Positions 16,392 through 24,393 of a DNA stretch of 64,000 nucleotides are shown one piece after another (position 1 is the stretch's first letter; every line of letters begins with the position of its first letter). The stretch is taken from contig DASSHI010000004.1 of the NCBI GenBank assembly GCA_035693025.1, positions 1-64,000 of the forward strand, written 5' to 3'. The notes beneath the pieces were generated by a model. The model saw only the letters and a program-made list of their open reading frames with translations. It did no database searches and had not been told where the DNA came from. Source of the stretch: VRUE01 sp035693025. GTDB lineage: Bacteria; Actinomycetota; Thermoleophilia; Solirubrobacterales; 70-9. The translations under genes and the position numbers were made by a program.

Positions 16392-17751
16392 AGCCGCCCT
16401 GAATGCGAACTAGGAAGTAGCCTGGCATCCCATTGCAGGACCGGACGCACGGGTAGCTCGACTCGACGAGGATGAGGATCCCACCGCCCGGCTGGACGCC
16501 AAGCGCCACATTTGCATCCGTCTTCCCCCGGTCTCCCGGCACCCGAATGCACAGCGGGCTCCCCCCGTGGAAGGAGCGATCGACGCGGCCGCTCGGCCGT
16601 CTCCGCAAGACGACGACCCGGGACCTGCTGCATCCCTGGGGTGGGTGAAGTTGAGACACCCCCGCGATGACAAGGCGCCCGGCTGCATCGCTCGCAGCCG
16701 TCGCGACTCCCCCACTGACGTAGGACCGCAAAGCAAGACCCGCGAGGTGGATCGACCCGCGCCTGCCGACGCGAGAGTCCTTGTGCCAGTTCCGTCGATA
16801 GGCAGTGATGGTCAGGCTGGAGCGAGACGAGGAGAAAACCCACACCCCTCCATCTGATTTCACCAGGATCGGACCCAGATAGGTAAATGAATCCATCGAC
16901 CCGGGCGGATGGATCGACCCCACCACGCGCCCGGTCCGGCCAAAGCGGACCAAGCTCTGTTCTCTCGGTTCGCAACACGGACGTTCCGTCGTCGTCGCCA
17001 AGACTATCTGCCCGTGCGCGAAGGCAGTCTCACCCGCGAAGTCCTCTTCCGGGGTGTCGAAGGCTGAAACTCCCGCAAAGCCGCCAAATCCAGGGTCGGG
17101 CGCGCCCACGGCAGTAAGGCGAAACGCGACAGCCATCACATCCGACGGATAGGAGAACGACGTGCGCATGCTCGCCGAGAGCAACAGGCCGCCGCCAGGA
17201 GCGACGACCAGATCGGAGAGGGACAAGTCGCCGGTGCCGACCAGCGTCACCTCTCCTGCCGTGCCAAATCCGGGATCCGGATTGCCGTTGGGTAGAAAGC
17301 GAAAGACATCCAGGTCCCCGTTACCGTCCGCTGCCGCGACCACAACCCGTCTCTCGTGGTCGACCGCAATCTGAGCCGACCTCGCAGCGATGTCGACCAC
17401 CGGCGCGAAAGCGGGTTCGAGCCGACCGCTTGCCAGGTACTTCGCGACTCGCAGTTCCCCCACTGGGTGACATGGGTCCGCCCCACTGCAATTTCGCCTG
17501 ACGTTACCCACGATGAATGCTTCACCGTGCGGTCCGACAGCCATCGCTTCGGGAGTGGAATAACCAGGTCCGCCGGTCGGCGGCGCCGGCGTCACGTCAA
17601 CGACGCCGTGCCCTCCAAACCCGCGGTCCACGTGGCCGGGCGCCGCTCGCGCACTCGCATGACCGCACAGAGCCCCCAGGCCGATCGCGGCAAGCACCGT
17701 CACCGAACAGAACCAGACACGCTGGCGCCCCGCCAATCCCATGGCCCTCAC
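16375..17751 (-). CDS. Secreted delta-60 repeat protein
   Basis: 458 residues. The N-terminus has a signal peptide (WFCSVTVLAAIGLGALCGHA). The body is a beta-propeller-like array of delta-60 repeats, seen as DRGFGGHGVV, PDPGFGTAGEVTL, PDPGFGGFAGV and VDRSFHGGSP, each followed by strands such as IAVDHERRVVVAAA. Cys pairs are scattered, as in an exported protein. Function unknown; probably cell-surface. Codon use is less GC-extreme than in the flanking cysteine genes, which suggests later insertion. Confidence 0.75.
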   Translation of the reverse strand: MRAMGLAGRQRVWFCSVTVLAAIGLGALCGHASARAAPGHVDRGFGGHGVVDVTPAPPTGGPGYSTPEAMAVGPHGEAFIVGNVRRNCSGADPCHPVGELRVAKYLASGRLEPAFAPVVDIAARSAQIAVDHERRVVVAAADGNGDLDVFRFLPNGNPDPGFGTAGEVTLVGTGDLSLSDLVVAPGGGLLLSASMRTSFSYPSDVMAVAFRLTAVGAPDPGFGGFAGVSAFDTPEEDFAGETAFAHGQIVLATTTERPCCEPREQSLVRFGRTGRVVGSIHPPGSMDSFTYLGPILVKSDGGVWVFSSSRSSLTITAYRRNWHKDSRVGRRGSIHLAGLALRSYVSGGVATAASDAAGRLVIAGVSQLHPPQGCSRSRVVVLRRRPSGRVDRSFHGGSPLCIRVPGDRGKTDANVALGVQPGGGILILVESSYPCVRSCNGMPGYFLVRIQGGSVRSR

Positions 17752-17804
17752 AACACGGCAACGTACCGAAGTTGCGCTCGAGAGTCCTTAGCTCGAGGGG
17801 AGCG

Positions 17805-18770
17805 CTACCACCACACCGTCGAGTCGAGGTTCTCGATCTCGTCGATGGGTCGCGTGTATACGCCGGAGGAGAGGTACTTCCAGCCGTCGTCGGGGATCAG
17901 GAAGACGACGTTGCCGCCGTCGAGCTCTTCGCCGATGCGGACGGCGATGCGGGCGATCGCGCCGGAGGAGACGCCGGCAAAGACACCCTCCTCGTCGAGC
18001 AGCTTGCGCGTCCAGACGATCGCGTCGCGGTTGGAGACCATGATCTTGCGGTCGAGCAGCGTGATGTCGATGATCGGCGGGATGAAGCCGTCGTCGAGCG
18101 AGCGCAGGCCGTGGACCATCTCGCCCTGCATCGGCTCGGCGGCGACGATCAGCGTCTCGGGGTCGTGCTCCTTCAGCCGCCGCCCGTTGCCCATCAGCGT
18201 GCCGCCGGTGCCGAGGCCGCCGACGAAGGCGGTGACCTCGTCGAGCTCCTCGAGGATCTCGACCGCGGTGCCGTCGTAGTGGGCGCGCGGGTTGGCCTCG
18301 TTGCCGTACTGGTACGGCATGTAGTACCGCGAGTCCTTGGCCATCTCCAGGGCGACCTCGACGGCGCCGTTGGAGCCCTTGGGGCCCTCGGAGTAGACGA
18401 TCTCCGCCCCGTACATCTCCAGCAGCTGCGTGCGCTCGGCGGTGACGTTGTCGGGCATCACGACCTTGAGCTGGTAGCCCTTGCGGCGGCAGATCATCGC
18501 CAGCGATATGCCGGTGTTGCCCGAGGTCGGCTCGAGGATCGTCTGCCCCGGCTCGATCGCGCCCTCGGCCTCGGCGGCATCGATCATCGACTTGGCGACG
18601 CGATCCTTGACGGAGCCGGTCGGGTTGCGGCCCTCGAGCTTGGCGTAGATTCGAACGTCCGGCTTGGGTGAGAAGCGCGGCAACTCGACCAGCGGCGTAT
18701 TGCCGATCGACTCGACCACATTGCCGAAGCGGCCCCCGCAGGGTCTGTTGAGTAGCTCGTCGCGCGGCAT
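17805..18770 (-). CDS. cysM: Cysteine synthase (CysM-type, PLP)
   Basis: 321 residues. It makes a cysteinyl thioester/amide from O-phosphoserine or O-acetylserine with carrier-bound sulfide. The PLP lysine is in NPTGSVKDRVA (near 50), the substrate loop is EPTSGNTGISLA (near 79), and the phosphate-binding GGLGTGGTLMG is near 184. The C-terminus ends in aromatic residues (STVWW), as in the mycobacterial CysO-dependent CysM, whose tail closes the active site. cysO and an E1 gene lie directly upstream. A 19-bp element shared with the moeB promoter precedes it. Confidence 0.9.
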   Translation of the reverse strand: MPRDELLNRPCGGRFGNVVESIGNTPLVELPRFSPKPDVRIYAKLEGRNPTGSVKDRVAKSMIDAAEAEGAIEPGQTILEPTSGNTGISLAMICRRKGYQLKVVMPDNVTAERTQLLEMYGAEIVYSEGPKGSNGAVEVALEMAKDSRYYMPYQYGNEANPRAHYDGTAVEILEELDEVTAFVGGLGTGGTLMGNGRRLKEHDPETLIVAAEPMQGEMVHGLRSLDDGFIPPIIDITLLDRKIMVSNRDAIVWTRKLLDEEGVFAGVSSGAIARIAVRIGEELDGGNVVFLIPDDGWKYLSSGVYTRPIDEIENLDSTVWW

Positions 18771-18780
18771 CGGTCTCCCG

Positions 18781-18799
18781 TTACTTCAAAAAGTATAGC
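18781..18799 (-). promoter_or_regulatory. Shared sulfur-gene promoter/operator, copy 1
   Basis: TTACTTCAAAAAGTATAGC on the plus strand, 10 bp upstream of the cysM ATG. On the minus strand it contains TATACT (-10-like) and the inverted repeat TACTT-TTTG-AAGTA. An identical 19-mer precedes the E1 gene at 20360. Confidence 0.65.
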
Positions 18800-18838
18800 T
18801 AGGGACCGCTGCCCCGGCGCGGGGGTTTCGAACCGCGC

Positions 18839-19111
18839 TCAGCCGCCGGCCATGGCGGGCATGATGATGACCGTATCCGCCTCTTTCACTGCCGTGTCGA
18901 GCCCGTCGAGCACGCGCACGTCCTCGTCGTTGAGATAGACGTTGACGTAGCGGTTGAGGTCGCCGTCGGGCCCGAAGAGCTGCTCCTCGGTCGCCGGATG
19001 CGCGGAGGTGAGCGCGCGCAGCACCTCGCCGACGTTGCCGCCGCCCGCCTCTACCTCGGACTGGCCGCCCGTCTGGGGGCGCAGGACCGGGGGAATTCTC
19101 ACCGTTGCCAT
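18839..19111 (-). CDS. cysO: CysO-like MoaD/ThiS sulfur carrier
   Basis: 90-residue ubiquitin-like sulfur carrier ending in the diagnostic MPAMAGG. The C-terminal GlyGly is adenylated by the E1 protein and converted to a thiocarboxylate, which CysM uses as the sulfide donor. NRYVNVYLNDEDVR and VIIMPAMAGG are the family strands. It sits between the E1 gene and cysM, as expected. TAGGAT ends 7 nt before the ATG. Confidence 0.9.
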   Translation of the reverse strand: MATVRIPPVLRPQTGGQSEVEAGGGNVGEVLRALTSAHPATEEQLFGPDGDLNRYVNVYLNDEDVRVLDGLDTAVKEADTVIIMPAMAGG

Positions 19112-19118
19112 CGCCGCG

Positions 19119-19124
19119 ATCCTA
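19119..19124 (-). promoter_or_regulatory. Candidate -10 (TAGGAT) for cysO
   Basis: Minus-strand TAGGAT ends 7 nt before the cysO ATG, so cysO may have its own leaderless promoter in addition to read-through from the E1 gene. Confidence 0.4.
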
Positions 19125-19148
19125 TTGGTAGTCGTCGATGACGGAGAG

Positions 19149-20306
19149 CTAGCCGGCGCAGAAGGCGTCGTAGTCGGGGAACTTGCCCAGATCCTCGTCC
19201 GCCACTTCGGGGGCGTCGGGTCCGCAGATCGGACAGTTGGGGTCGCGGCGCACCTTGAGCTCGGTGAAGCGCGTGCTGAGCGCCTCGAAGAGCAGCAGGC
19301 GGCCGATCAGCGGCTCGCCGATCCCCAGCACCAGCTTCAGCACCTCGTTTGCCTGCAGCAGGCCCATCGTCCCCGCCATCACGCCGAGCACGCCGTTGGC
19401 CGAGCAGCTGGGCGCAAGCTCGGCCGGCGGCGGCGTCGGGTAGAGGCAGCGGTAGCAGGGCCCCTCGAAGGGGACGAAGGTCGAGATCTGCCCGTCGAAG
19501 CTGAGGATCGAGGCGGAGACGACCGGCTTGCGCAGCCGCACCGAGGCGTCGTTGAGCAGGTAGCGGGTGGGGAAGTTGTCGGCCCCGTCGACGATCACGT
19601 CGTAGTCGGAGAGCAGGTCGAGGATGTTGTCGGAGGTCATCCGCAGGTTGTGCTCGACCACGTTCACGTCCGGATTGAGCGCCTCGATCGTCAACCGCGC
19701 CGATTCGGTCTTGGGGGTGCCGATGCGTTCGGTGTTGTGGATCACCTGGCGCTGCAGGTTGGAGGCGTCGACGACGTCGTCGTCGACCAGGCCGAGCGTG
19801 CCGATCCCGGCCGCCGCGAGGTAGAGCGCGGTCGGCGCGCCGAGCCCGCCGGCGCCGATCAGCAGCACCTTGGCGTTGAGCATCTTCAACTGGCCGTCGA
19901 CCCCGACCTCGGGCATCAGGGTGTGGCGCGAGTAGCGCTCGCGCTGCTCGGGGGTCATGCCGCTGGCGGAGACCACCGGCAGTCCCTGCTCCTGCCAGGC
20001 GAGGATCCCGCCGGCAACCGAGGCGACGTTCTCGTAGCCGAGCGCCTGCAGCTGCTCGGCTGCCTTGTAGGAGCGGTTGCCACTGCGGCAGTAGAGGATC
20101 GTGCGGGCCGACTTGTCCGGCGCAGCCGCGCCGATCTGATCGCCGAGCAGCCCCGGCGGGACGAGCTTGCCGTTCTCGAGGTGGGCCTCCTGGTACTCGT
20201 GCGGCTCGCGCGTGTCGACCAGGACGACGTCGCCGCCCTCGATCTCCTGCTGCGCCTCGAACGGCTCGATCTCCTCGACTTGCTGCTTGGTCTGCGTCGG
20301 TGCCAT
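19149..20306 (-). CDS. moeB: Rhodanese-E1 adenylyltransferase/sulfurtransferase (MoeB/MoeZ-like)
   Basis: 385 residues from ATG 20306, chosen for the TTTAGGAGACGC ribosome site. Residues ~10-105 are a rhodanese domain with the persulfide Cys in ILYCRSGNRS. Residues ~130-380 are the ThiF/MoeB E1 domain: LLIGAGGLGAPTALYLAAAG, the NLQRQVIH loop, the DGADNFPTRYLLND site, and zinc CxxC pairs CYRCLYP and CPICGP. It adenylates the CysO C-terminus and delivers sulfur. In MoeZ of Mycobacterium the rhodanese is C-terminal; here it is N-terminal. A shared 19-bp promoter element lies upstream. Confidence 0.92.
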   Translation of the reverse strand: MAPTQTKQQVEEIEPFEAQQEIEGGDVVLVDTREPHEYQEAHLENGKLVPPGLLGDQIGAAAPDKSARTILYCRSGNRSYKAAEQLQALGYENVASVAGGILAWQEQGLPVVSASGMTPEQRERYSRHTLMPEVGVDGQLKMLNAKVLLIGAGGLGAPTALYLAAAGIGTLGLVDDDVVDASNLQRQVIHNTERIGTPKTESARLTIEALNPDVNVVEHNLRMTSDNILDLLSDYDVIVDGADNFPTRYLLNDASVRLRKPVVSASILSFDGQISTFVPFEGPCYRCLYPTPPPAELAPSCSANGVLGVMAGTMGLLQANEVLKLVLGIGEPLIGRLLLFEALSTRFTELKVRRDPNCPICGPDAPEVADEDLGKFPDYDAFCAG

Positions 20307-20359
20307 GCGTCTCCTAAAGGGCTGCGGCAAAAGGGAAATACCCTAATTCCGATCCGGCT

Positions 20360-20378
20360 TTACTTCAAAAAGTATAGC
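20360..20378 (-). promoter_or_regulatory. Shared sulfur-gene promoter/operator, copy 2
   Basis: Identical 19-mer TTACTTCAAAAAGTATAGC, about 53 bp upstream of the E1 ATG. The flanks differ from copy 1, so the identity is confined to the element. Confidence 0.65.
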
Positions 20379-20500
20379 GAGCCGGGATCAGCCGGTGGCG
20401 ACGCGGGCAGGGGCACCCGGATAGGGCGCCAGCAGGTCATCGTGTTGCGATCACGTCGGTGATCTTCAGGTCCTTAGAGCGGCCTCTTTACTACGCGGCC

Positions 20501-23500
20501 CTACCGTCGATGCCGCCTGTGCTTCCGGGCCTTGCCGCACTTGCCATTCTTCAGCGTCGGGCGGGCCTTGTCCAGCTTGCCGTTTTGCCCGTTCATCCTC
20601 ACGATCGCCCTGCCCGGCCTGGCGCAGATGTTGCGGCTGTTGACCAAAAGGCTCTTCTTTCCCCCCTGCATCGAGAGGATCGCCTTGGAGAAGGGGGCGT
20701 CGGGGATGCCTTCGAACGTGGTGCGGATGCCGCGGTGGGCGGAGTCGATCCTGCCGTCCAGTTCAAAGGCGACCGGCTGGGAGGGCGGTCCGTGCAGGGC
20801 CAAGACCAAGTCGGGGAGCTTGTGGTTTGAGGAGCGCAGGTAGGCGGGGCCGACCAGGGGGTAGTCAAGCAGCGGGGTGAGCACCTTGACGTGGCCGTAG
20901 ATCGAGCCCTTGGGGCAGCTCTTTGCGGCGAACTGCACCCTGGTGCAGACCGTGCGGATGTGGCCCTGTTCGAGGAACTCAGAGCTCGGCAGGGTGACGC
21001 TCAGCGCCGAGGTTCCGGCTTCGCCTGCCTTTGCGGTGACGATGCCGCGAAAGCGCGGGAAGCCGCCCCGCCTGGTCGGGCCGTAGAGGCGGGTGAAGAG
21101 CCTGGGCTTGTAGGGGAGCTTGGCGCAGCCGCCGACCTGGAAGCGGTTGTGCAGATCCGCGGAGGCCCCGGAGTAGCTGTGGGCGGTGGCGGTCAGCGCC
21201 ATCGCTTCACAGCTGGTCGGGTTGAGGGTGAACCCGGGGCGGTCGATGGCGATGCTCAGCTGCCTGAGCTTCACCGGGATGCCGCGCAAAGAGCTCGGCA
21301 CCTGGCCGGACTTGACCGTGATCTGGGCGGTGGCGGGGTCCAGATACATCGGCGAGCGCACGACGACGTTGCCGAGATCGAAGGGGCCCGCGAGCGCCGG
21401 GGTGATCACCACGGCGGAGAGCGGAGCGCCCTGATAGGGCCCGGCGAGGTAGACCTGCCCGCCGACGTGGACCGGTTCGGGGCCGACCCCGCCGGCGACC
21501 TCGACGGAGCCCAGGTGCGATGCCCGCGGGCAGCTGGGGCTCTTTTGCTCCTCTTCGCCGGTTCGCGACCCGGCGCTTGCGATGTCTGCCTCAGAGCAGT
21601 AGGGGATGCCGGCGAGCTTGCCGAACAGCCCCTGGGGGAGGGTGAATTCGAGGCTCTTCAATTCCTGTTCGCCGTCTGCCCTGCCGAGCTTGATCGTAAA
21701 GGGGCTGTAGGAGCCGGCTAGGGGGTCTTTGGTGCCGGCTTCAAAGCTCGGCGCGAAGGGCCTTGCCCCCGCGGAGGCCGAGCAGTTGGCGGATACCTCA
21801 AAGCCGTCGGAGGTCTGTGCCGGGGGGCCTGATTCCGGCGCTGACCACGGCGTCCAGGCGCCCTTGGTCTCATAGTGCCCGCAGACTTCTGGGGTGGCGA
21901 GCTCTGAGCGCGGGCCGCCTCCCCTGAAGTGCAGGATGATGTCTTCGAAGGTGACCTGGGGGGAGTGCTCGATCCGCACCCCGAGCTGGCCGGTGTCGGG
22001 GTCGATGTGCACTTCGCCGGGGACCTTCACGGTGATCCCGAAGCGCTGGCTTTCGACCACCAGGTAGAGCGCGATCAGCGAGCCGAAGGGGTTTTCTTCT
22101 TGCCTTGCGAGGTAGATCGTGCCCTGCAGCGCTTCTTCTAGCAGCGGCGTCTTCACTTCTGCCGTGCCGAGCTTCGACCCCTCCGGGCAGGAGGGCGGGG
22201 CGTCGTTGAAGCGCATCGGGTTGGGCAGCGCGAAGCCATCGCCCCTGTAGCCGATCTGGGCCTCTGAGCAGGCCTGCATCCCGTTGGCCGAGGAGGGGTT
22301 CAGGTCAAGGCCCCGGGGCAGCTCGATCACCGACTGCTCGAGGTGTGGGGCCGAGAGCTTGGCGGGGTCGGTGAGGCCGTCCTGGGGGATGTGCAGGGTC
22401 GCGGTCGCCCCGGCGGGGGAGGAGCCGGTCGTGGTGGTGGGCTGCAGGCTGAAAGCGGGGTTGAAATGGAGCTTCTCGCAGCCGGTGACCGCGGCCACGT
22501 CGGTGTCGGCGGGCACGAAGGCGCCCGGTTCCTGCCAGGTGTCGAACTTGCTTCTCACCAGCGGCGCTTCGCGGGCCTGTTCGGCGCAGTCGGTGGAGAG
22601 GTCGAAGATCGACTTGCCGTGCGCGCCGGGCGGGGAGCCTTCCAGCGCGGCGTAGGCGCCGAAGATCTTGTTGAAGTTCGGGTTGTTGGGCGCCGTCACC
22701 CGGATCCCGAAGTCTTCTTCGCTTCGCACCGAGACCAGCAGGCTCTGCAACGGGAAGCCGATCTTGGTCGTGAACTCCGCCGCGTAGCCCTGCGCAGGCA
22801 CGTCGTTGAAGAAGGGGGTGATGAAGTTAGAGGTGGATTCGCCGAACTTGCTGATGACCGGCTCGAAGCGGCCCAGCTGCATTTCTTCGTTGCACAACGG
22901 CGAGCCTTCGAACCCTACGATCGTCACCTGGCTCTGCGGGCAGCGCGGCGTCGCCAGCGGGTTGCCGGCGAAACCGGGCGGCAGGTCGACGATCACGTTT
23001 TTGGAGTCCCCGGCGGGGACGACCTGGCCGCTGGCCGCGCGCACGGTGTTGACGAGGAAGAAGCTCTGGGCGCTGAACGGGTGCCCACCCGCCTGGGTCA
23101 GAGCCATGCCGTCTTCGTCATAGGCGCCGGCCCAGAAACCGGCGGCGCCGAAATGGGCCGGGATCGAGGAGACGACGAGCGGCATCTCATAGGTGGCGGG
23201 AAGGGCGCCGCCACCTGATATTCCGACGGCGGCGTCGGCGCTGACTGCCCTTGGCGTTTGGACTTCGACCGGCACGATCAGGCCGTCGGTGGGACTGAGC
23301 GGCGGCACGGCCGAGGTCGACGTGCAGGCGATGCTGGATTCGCCCACCGCGGAGGGACAGCTCCAACCTTCGCCTTTGGCCGCGCCGGAGATGACGACTC
23401 CGGGCGGCAGCGGGCCGAGCTGCAACGTGTATTCGCCTTGACTGGGCGCGCCGCCGACATTGGTCACGTTGACGGCGATTTCGCCCGTGCCCGCCCCACC

Positions 23501-24364
23501 GGGCACGGTGGTGAAGACGTGCACGGCGGCGTGTTCGCCCGCGAGGCCGCTGGCGTCGGCGCCGAGCTGTTCGACGTCCTGTTCGGCGAAAGCGCCGCCG
23601 AAGGCGATGAAGTAGGGGTGTTCGGCGTCCCCACCGGGGCCGCCGCTGACCGAGATCGAGCCCGGGCCGTAGCCGGGCAGCGCTTCCAGGGCCGCCTGCA
23701 CTTCTTCAGCCGCCGCGTCATACGAAAGCGGCGCGCTCGTGCGGATGGTGCTGAGCGGGTAGGTGCCGCCCGCGGTCGGGTAGTTGGAGATCGTCAGGGT
23801 GTTGGCCGTCGAGTCCACGGCTGTGATCGTCGTCGCCGCCGGGATGCCTTCGCCCGTGACCGTCTCGCCTTCGTAGAAGGTGCCTGTGACGTTGTCGAGA
23901 ACCTTGGAGGTGGCGGTAATTCTGGAGACGCCGGAGGAGTTCGGCAGCGTGTCGAATTCGACGGTCGAGCCTTCCCCTCCGCCGGTTTCGGCGGCGAGGA
24001 CCTTGGCGCCCAATGACAACCTGGAAGCGGTCGACGAGATCACTTCCTGGCCCGCTTCGAAGGGGTTGGAGGCTCCGCTGTAGGTGGCTACCTTGCTTCC
24101 TGCTGTGAAGGTTAGGACTGCCCTGCCAAAGCTGCGATGCGCTTCGCCGGTGACCGACTGGGAGAGCGTGAACGTCCCCCCTTCGGCTTCCACCGCGACC
24201 CGCTGGACCTCCGACTGCGTGGGCGGCAAGTGGGTCGGGCCGGCGGCGGCGAGGAGCTTCCAGGCGGGCGAGGCGGCCTGGGCGCCGGCCGCCGTCGTCA
24301 TCAGAGCGACGAGGGCGAGGGCCAGCGCGCAGAGCGCGCGGCGGGTGCGTGAGCGGGCCCTCAT
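20501..24364 (-). CDS. Giant exported protein of unknown function (1287 aa)
   Basis: Starts MRARSRTRRALCALALALVA with a clear signal peptide ending AAGAQAA; the open frame extends upstream into the preceding gene, but this is the first sensible start. The body is beta-rich with Thr/Ser/Gly strands, many paired Cys (e.g. CPQSQ, CTSTSA, CSEAQ) and recurring PxCPxxSxLGxAEV-like segments (SCPEGSKLGTAEV, SCPRASHLGSVEV, SCPKGSIYGHVKV) that suggest tandem Ig-like modules. It ends with a basic tail KARKHRRHRR. It follows the NHL/FN3 protein by 29 bp, so the two are probably co-transcribed. Glu codons are more often GAA/TTC-rich than in neighbours. No known family or function. Confidence 0.75.
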   Translation of the reverse strand: MRARSRTRRALCALALALVALMTTAAGAQAASPAWKLLAAAGPTHLPPTQSEVQRVAVEAEGGTFTLSQSVTGEAHRSFGRAVLTFTAGSKVATYSGASNPFEAGQEVISSTASRLSLGAKVLAAETGGGEGSTVEFDTLPNSSGVSRITATSKVLDNVTGTFYEGETVTGEGIPAATTITAVDSTANTLTISNYPTAGGTYPLSTIRTSAPLSYDAAAEEVQAALEALPGYGPGSISVSGGPGGDAEHPYFIAFGGAFAEQDVEQLGADASGLAGEHAAVHVFTTVPGGAGTGEIAVNVTNVGGAPSQGEYTLQLGPLPPGVVISGAAKGEGWSCPSAVGESSIACTSTSAVPPLSPTDGLIVPVEVQTPRAVSADAAVGISGGGALPATYEMPLVVSSIPAHFGAAGFWAGAYDEDGMALTQAGGHPFSAQSFFLVNTVRAASGQVVPAGDSKNVIVDLPPGFAGNPLATPRCPQSQVTIVGFEGSPLCNEEMQLGRFEPVISKFGESTSNFITPFFNDVPAQGYAAEFTTKIGFPLQSLLVSVRSEEDFGIRVTAPNNPNFNKIFGAYAALEGSPPGAHGKSIFDLSTDCAEQAREAPLVRSKFDTWQEPGAFVPADTDVAAVTGCEKLHFNPAFSLQPTTTTGSSPAGATATLHIPQDGLTDPAKLSAPHLEQSVIELPRGLDLNPSSANGMQACSEAQIGYRGDGFALPNPMRFNDAPPSCPEGSKLGTAEVKTPLLEEALQGTIYLARQEENPFGSLIALYLVVESQRFGITVKVPGEVHIDPDTGQLGVRIEHSPQVTFEDIILHFRGGGPRSELATPEVCGHYETKGAWTPWSAPESGPPAQTSDGFEVSANCSASAGARPFAPSFEAGTKDPLAGSYSPFTIKLGRADGEQELKSLEFTLPQGLFGKLAGIPYCSEADIASAGSRTGEEEQKSPSCPRASHLGSVEVAGGVGPEPVHVGGQVYLAGPYQGAPLSAVVITPALAGPFDLGNVVVRSPMYLDPATAQITVKSGQVPSSLRGIPVKLRQLSIAIDRPGFTLNPTSCEAMALTATAHSYSGASADLHNRFQVGGCAKLPYKPRLFTRLYGPTRRGGFPRFRGIVTAKAGEAGTSALSVTLPSSEFLEQGHIRTVCTRVQFAAKSCPKGSIYGHVKVLTPLLDYPLVGPAYLRSSNHKLPDLVLALHGPPSQPVAFELDGRIDSAHRGIRTTFEGIPDAPFSKAILSMQGGKKSLLVNSRNICARPGRAIVRMNGQNGKLDKARPTLKNGKCGKARKHRRHRR

Positions 24365-24393
24365 TGCATCGCCTTTGACATCGATAGCGGTCC

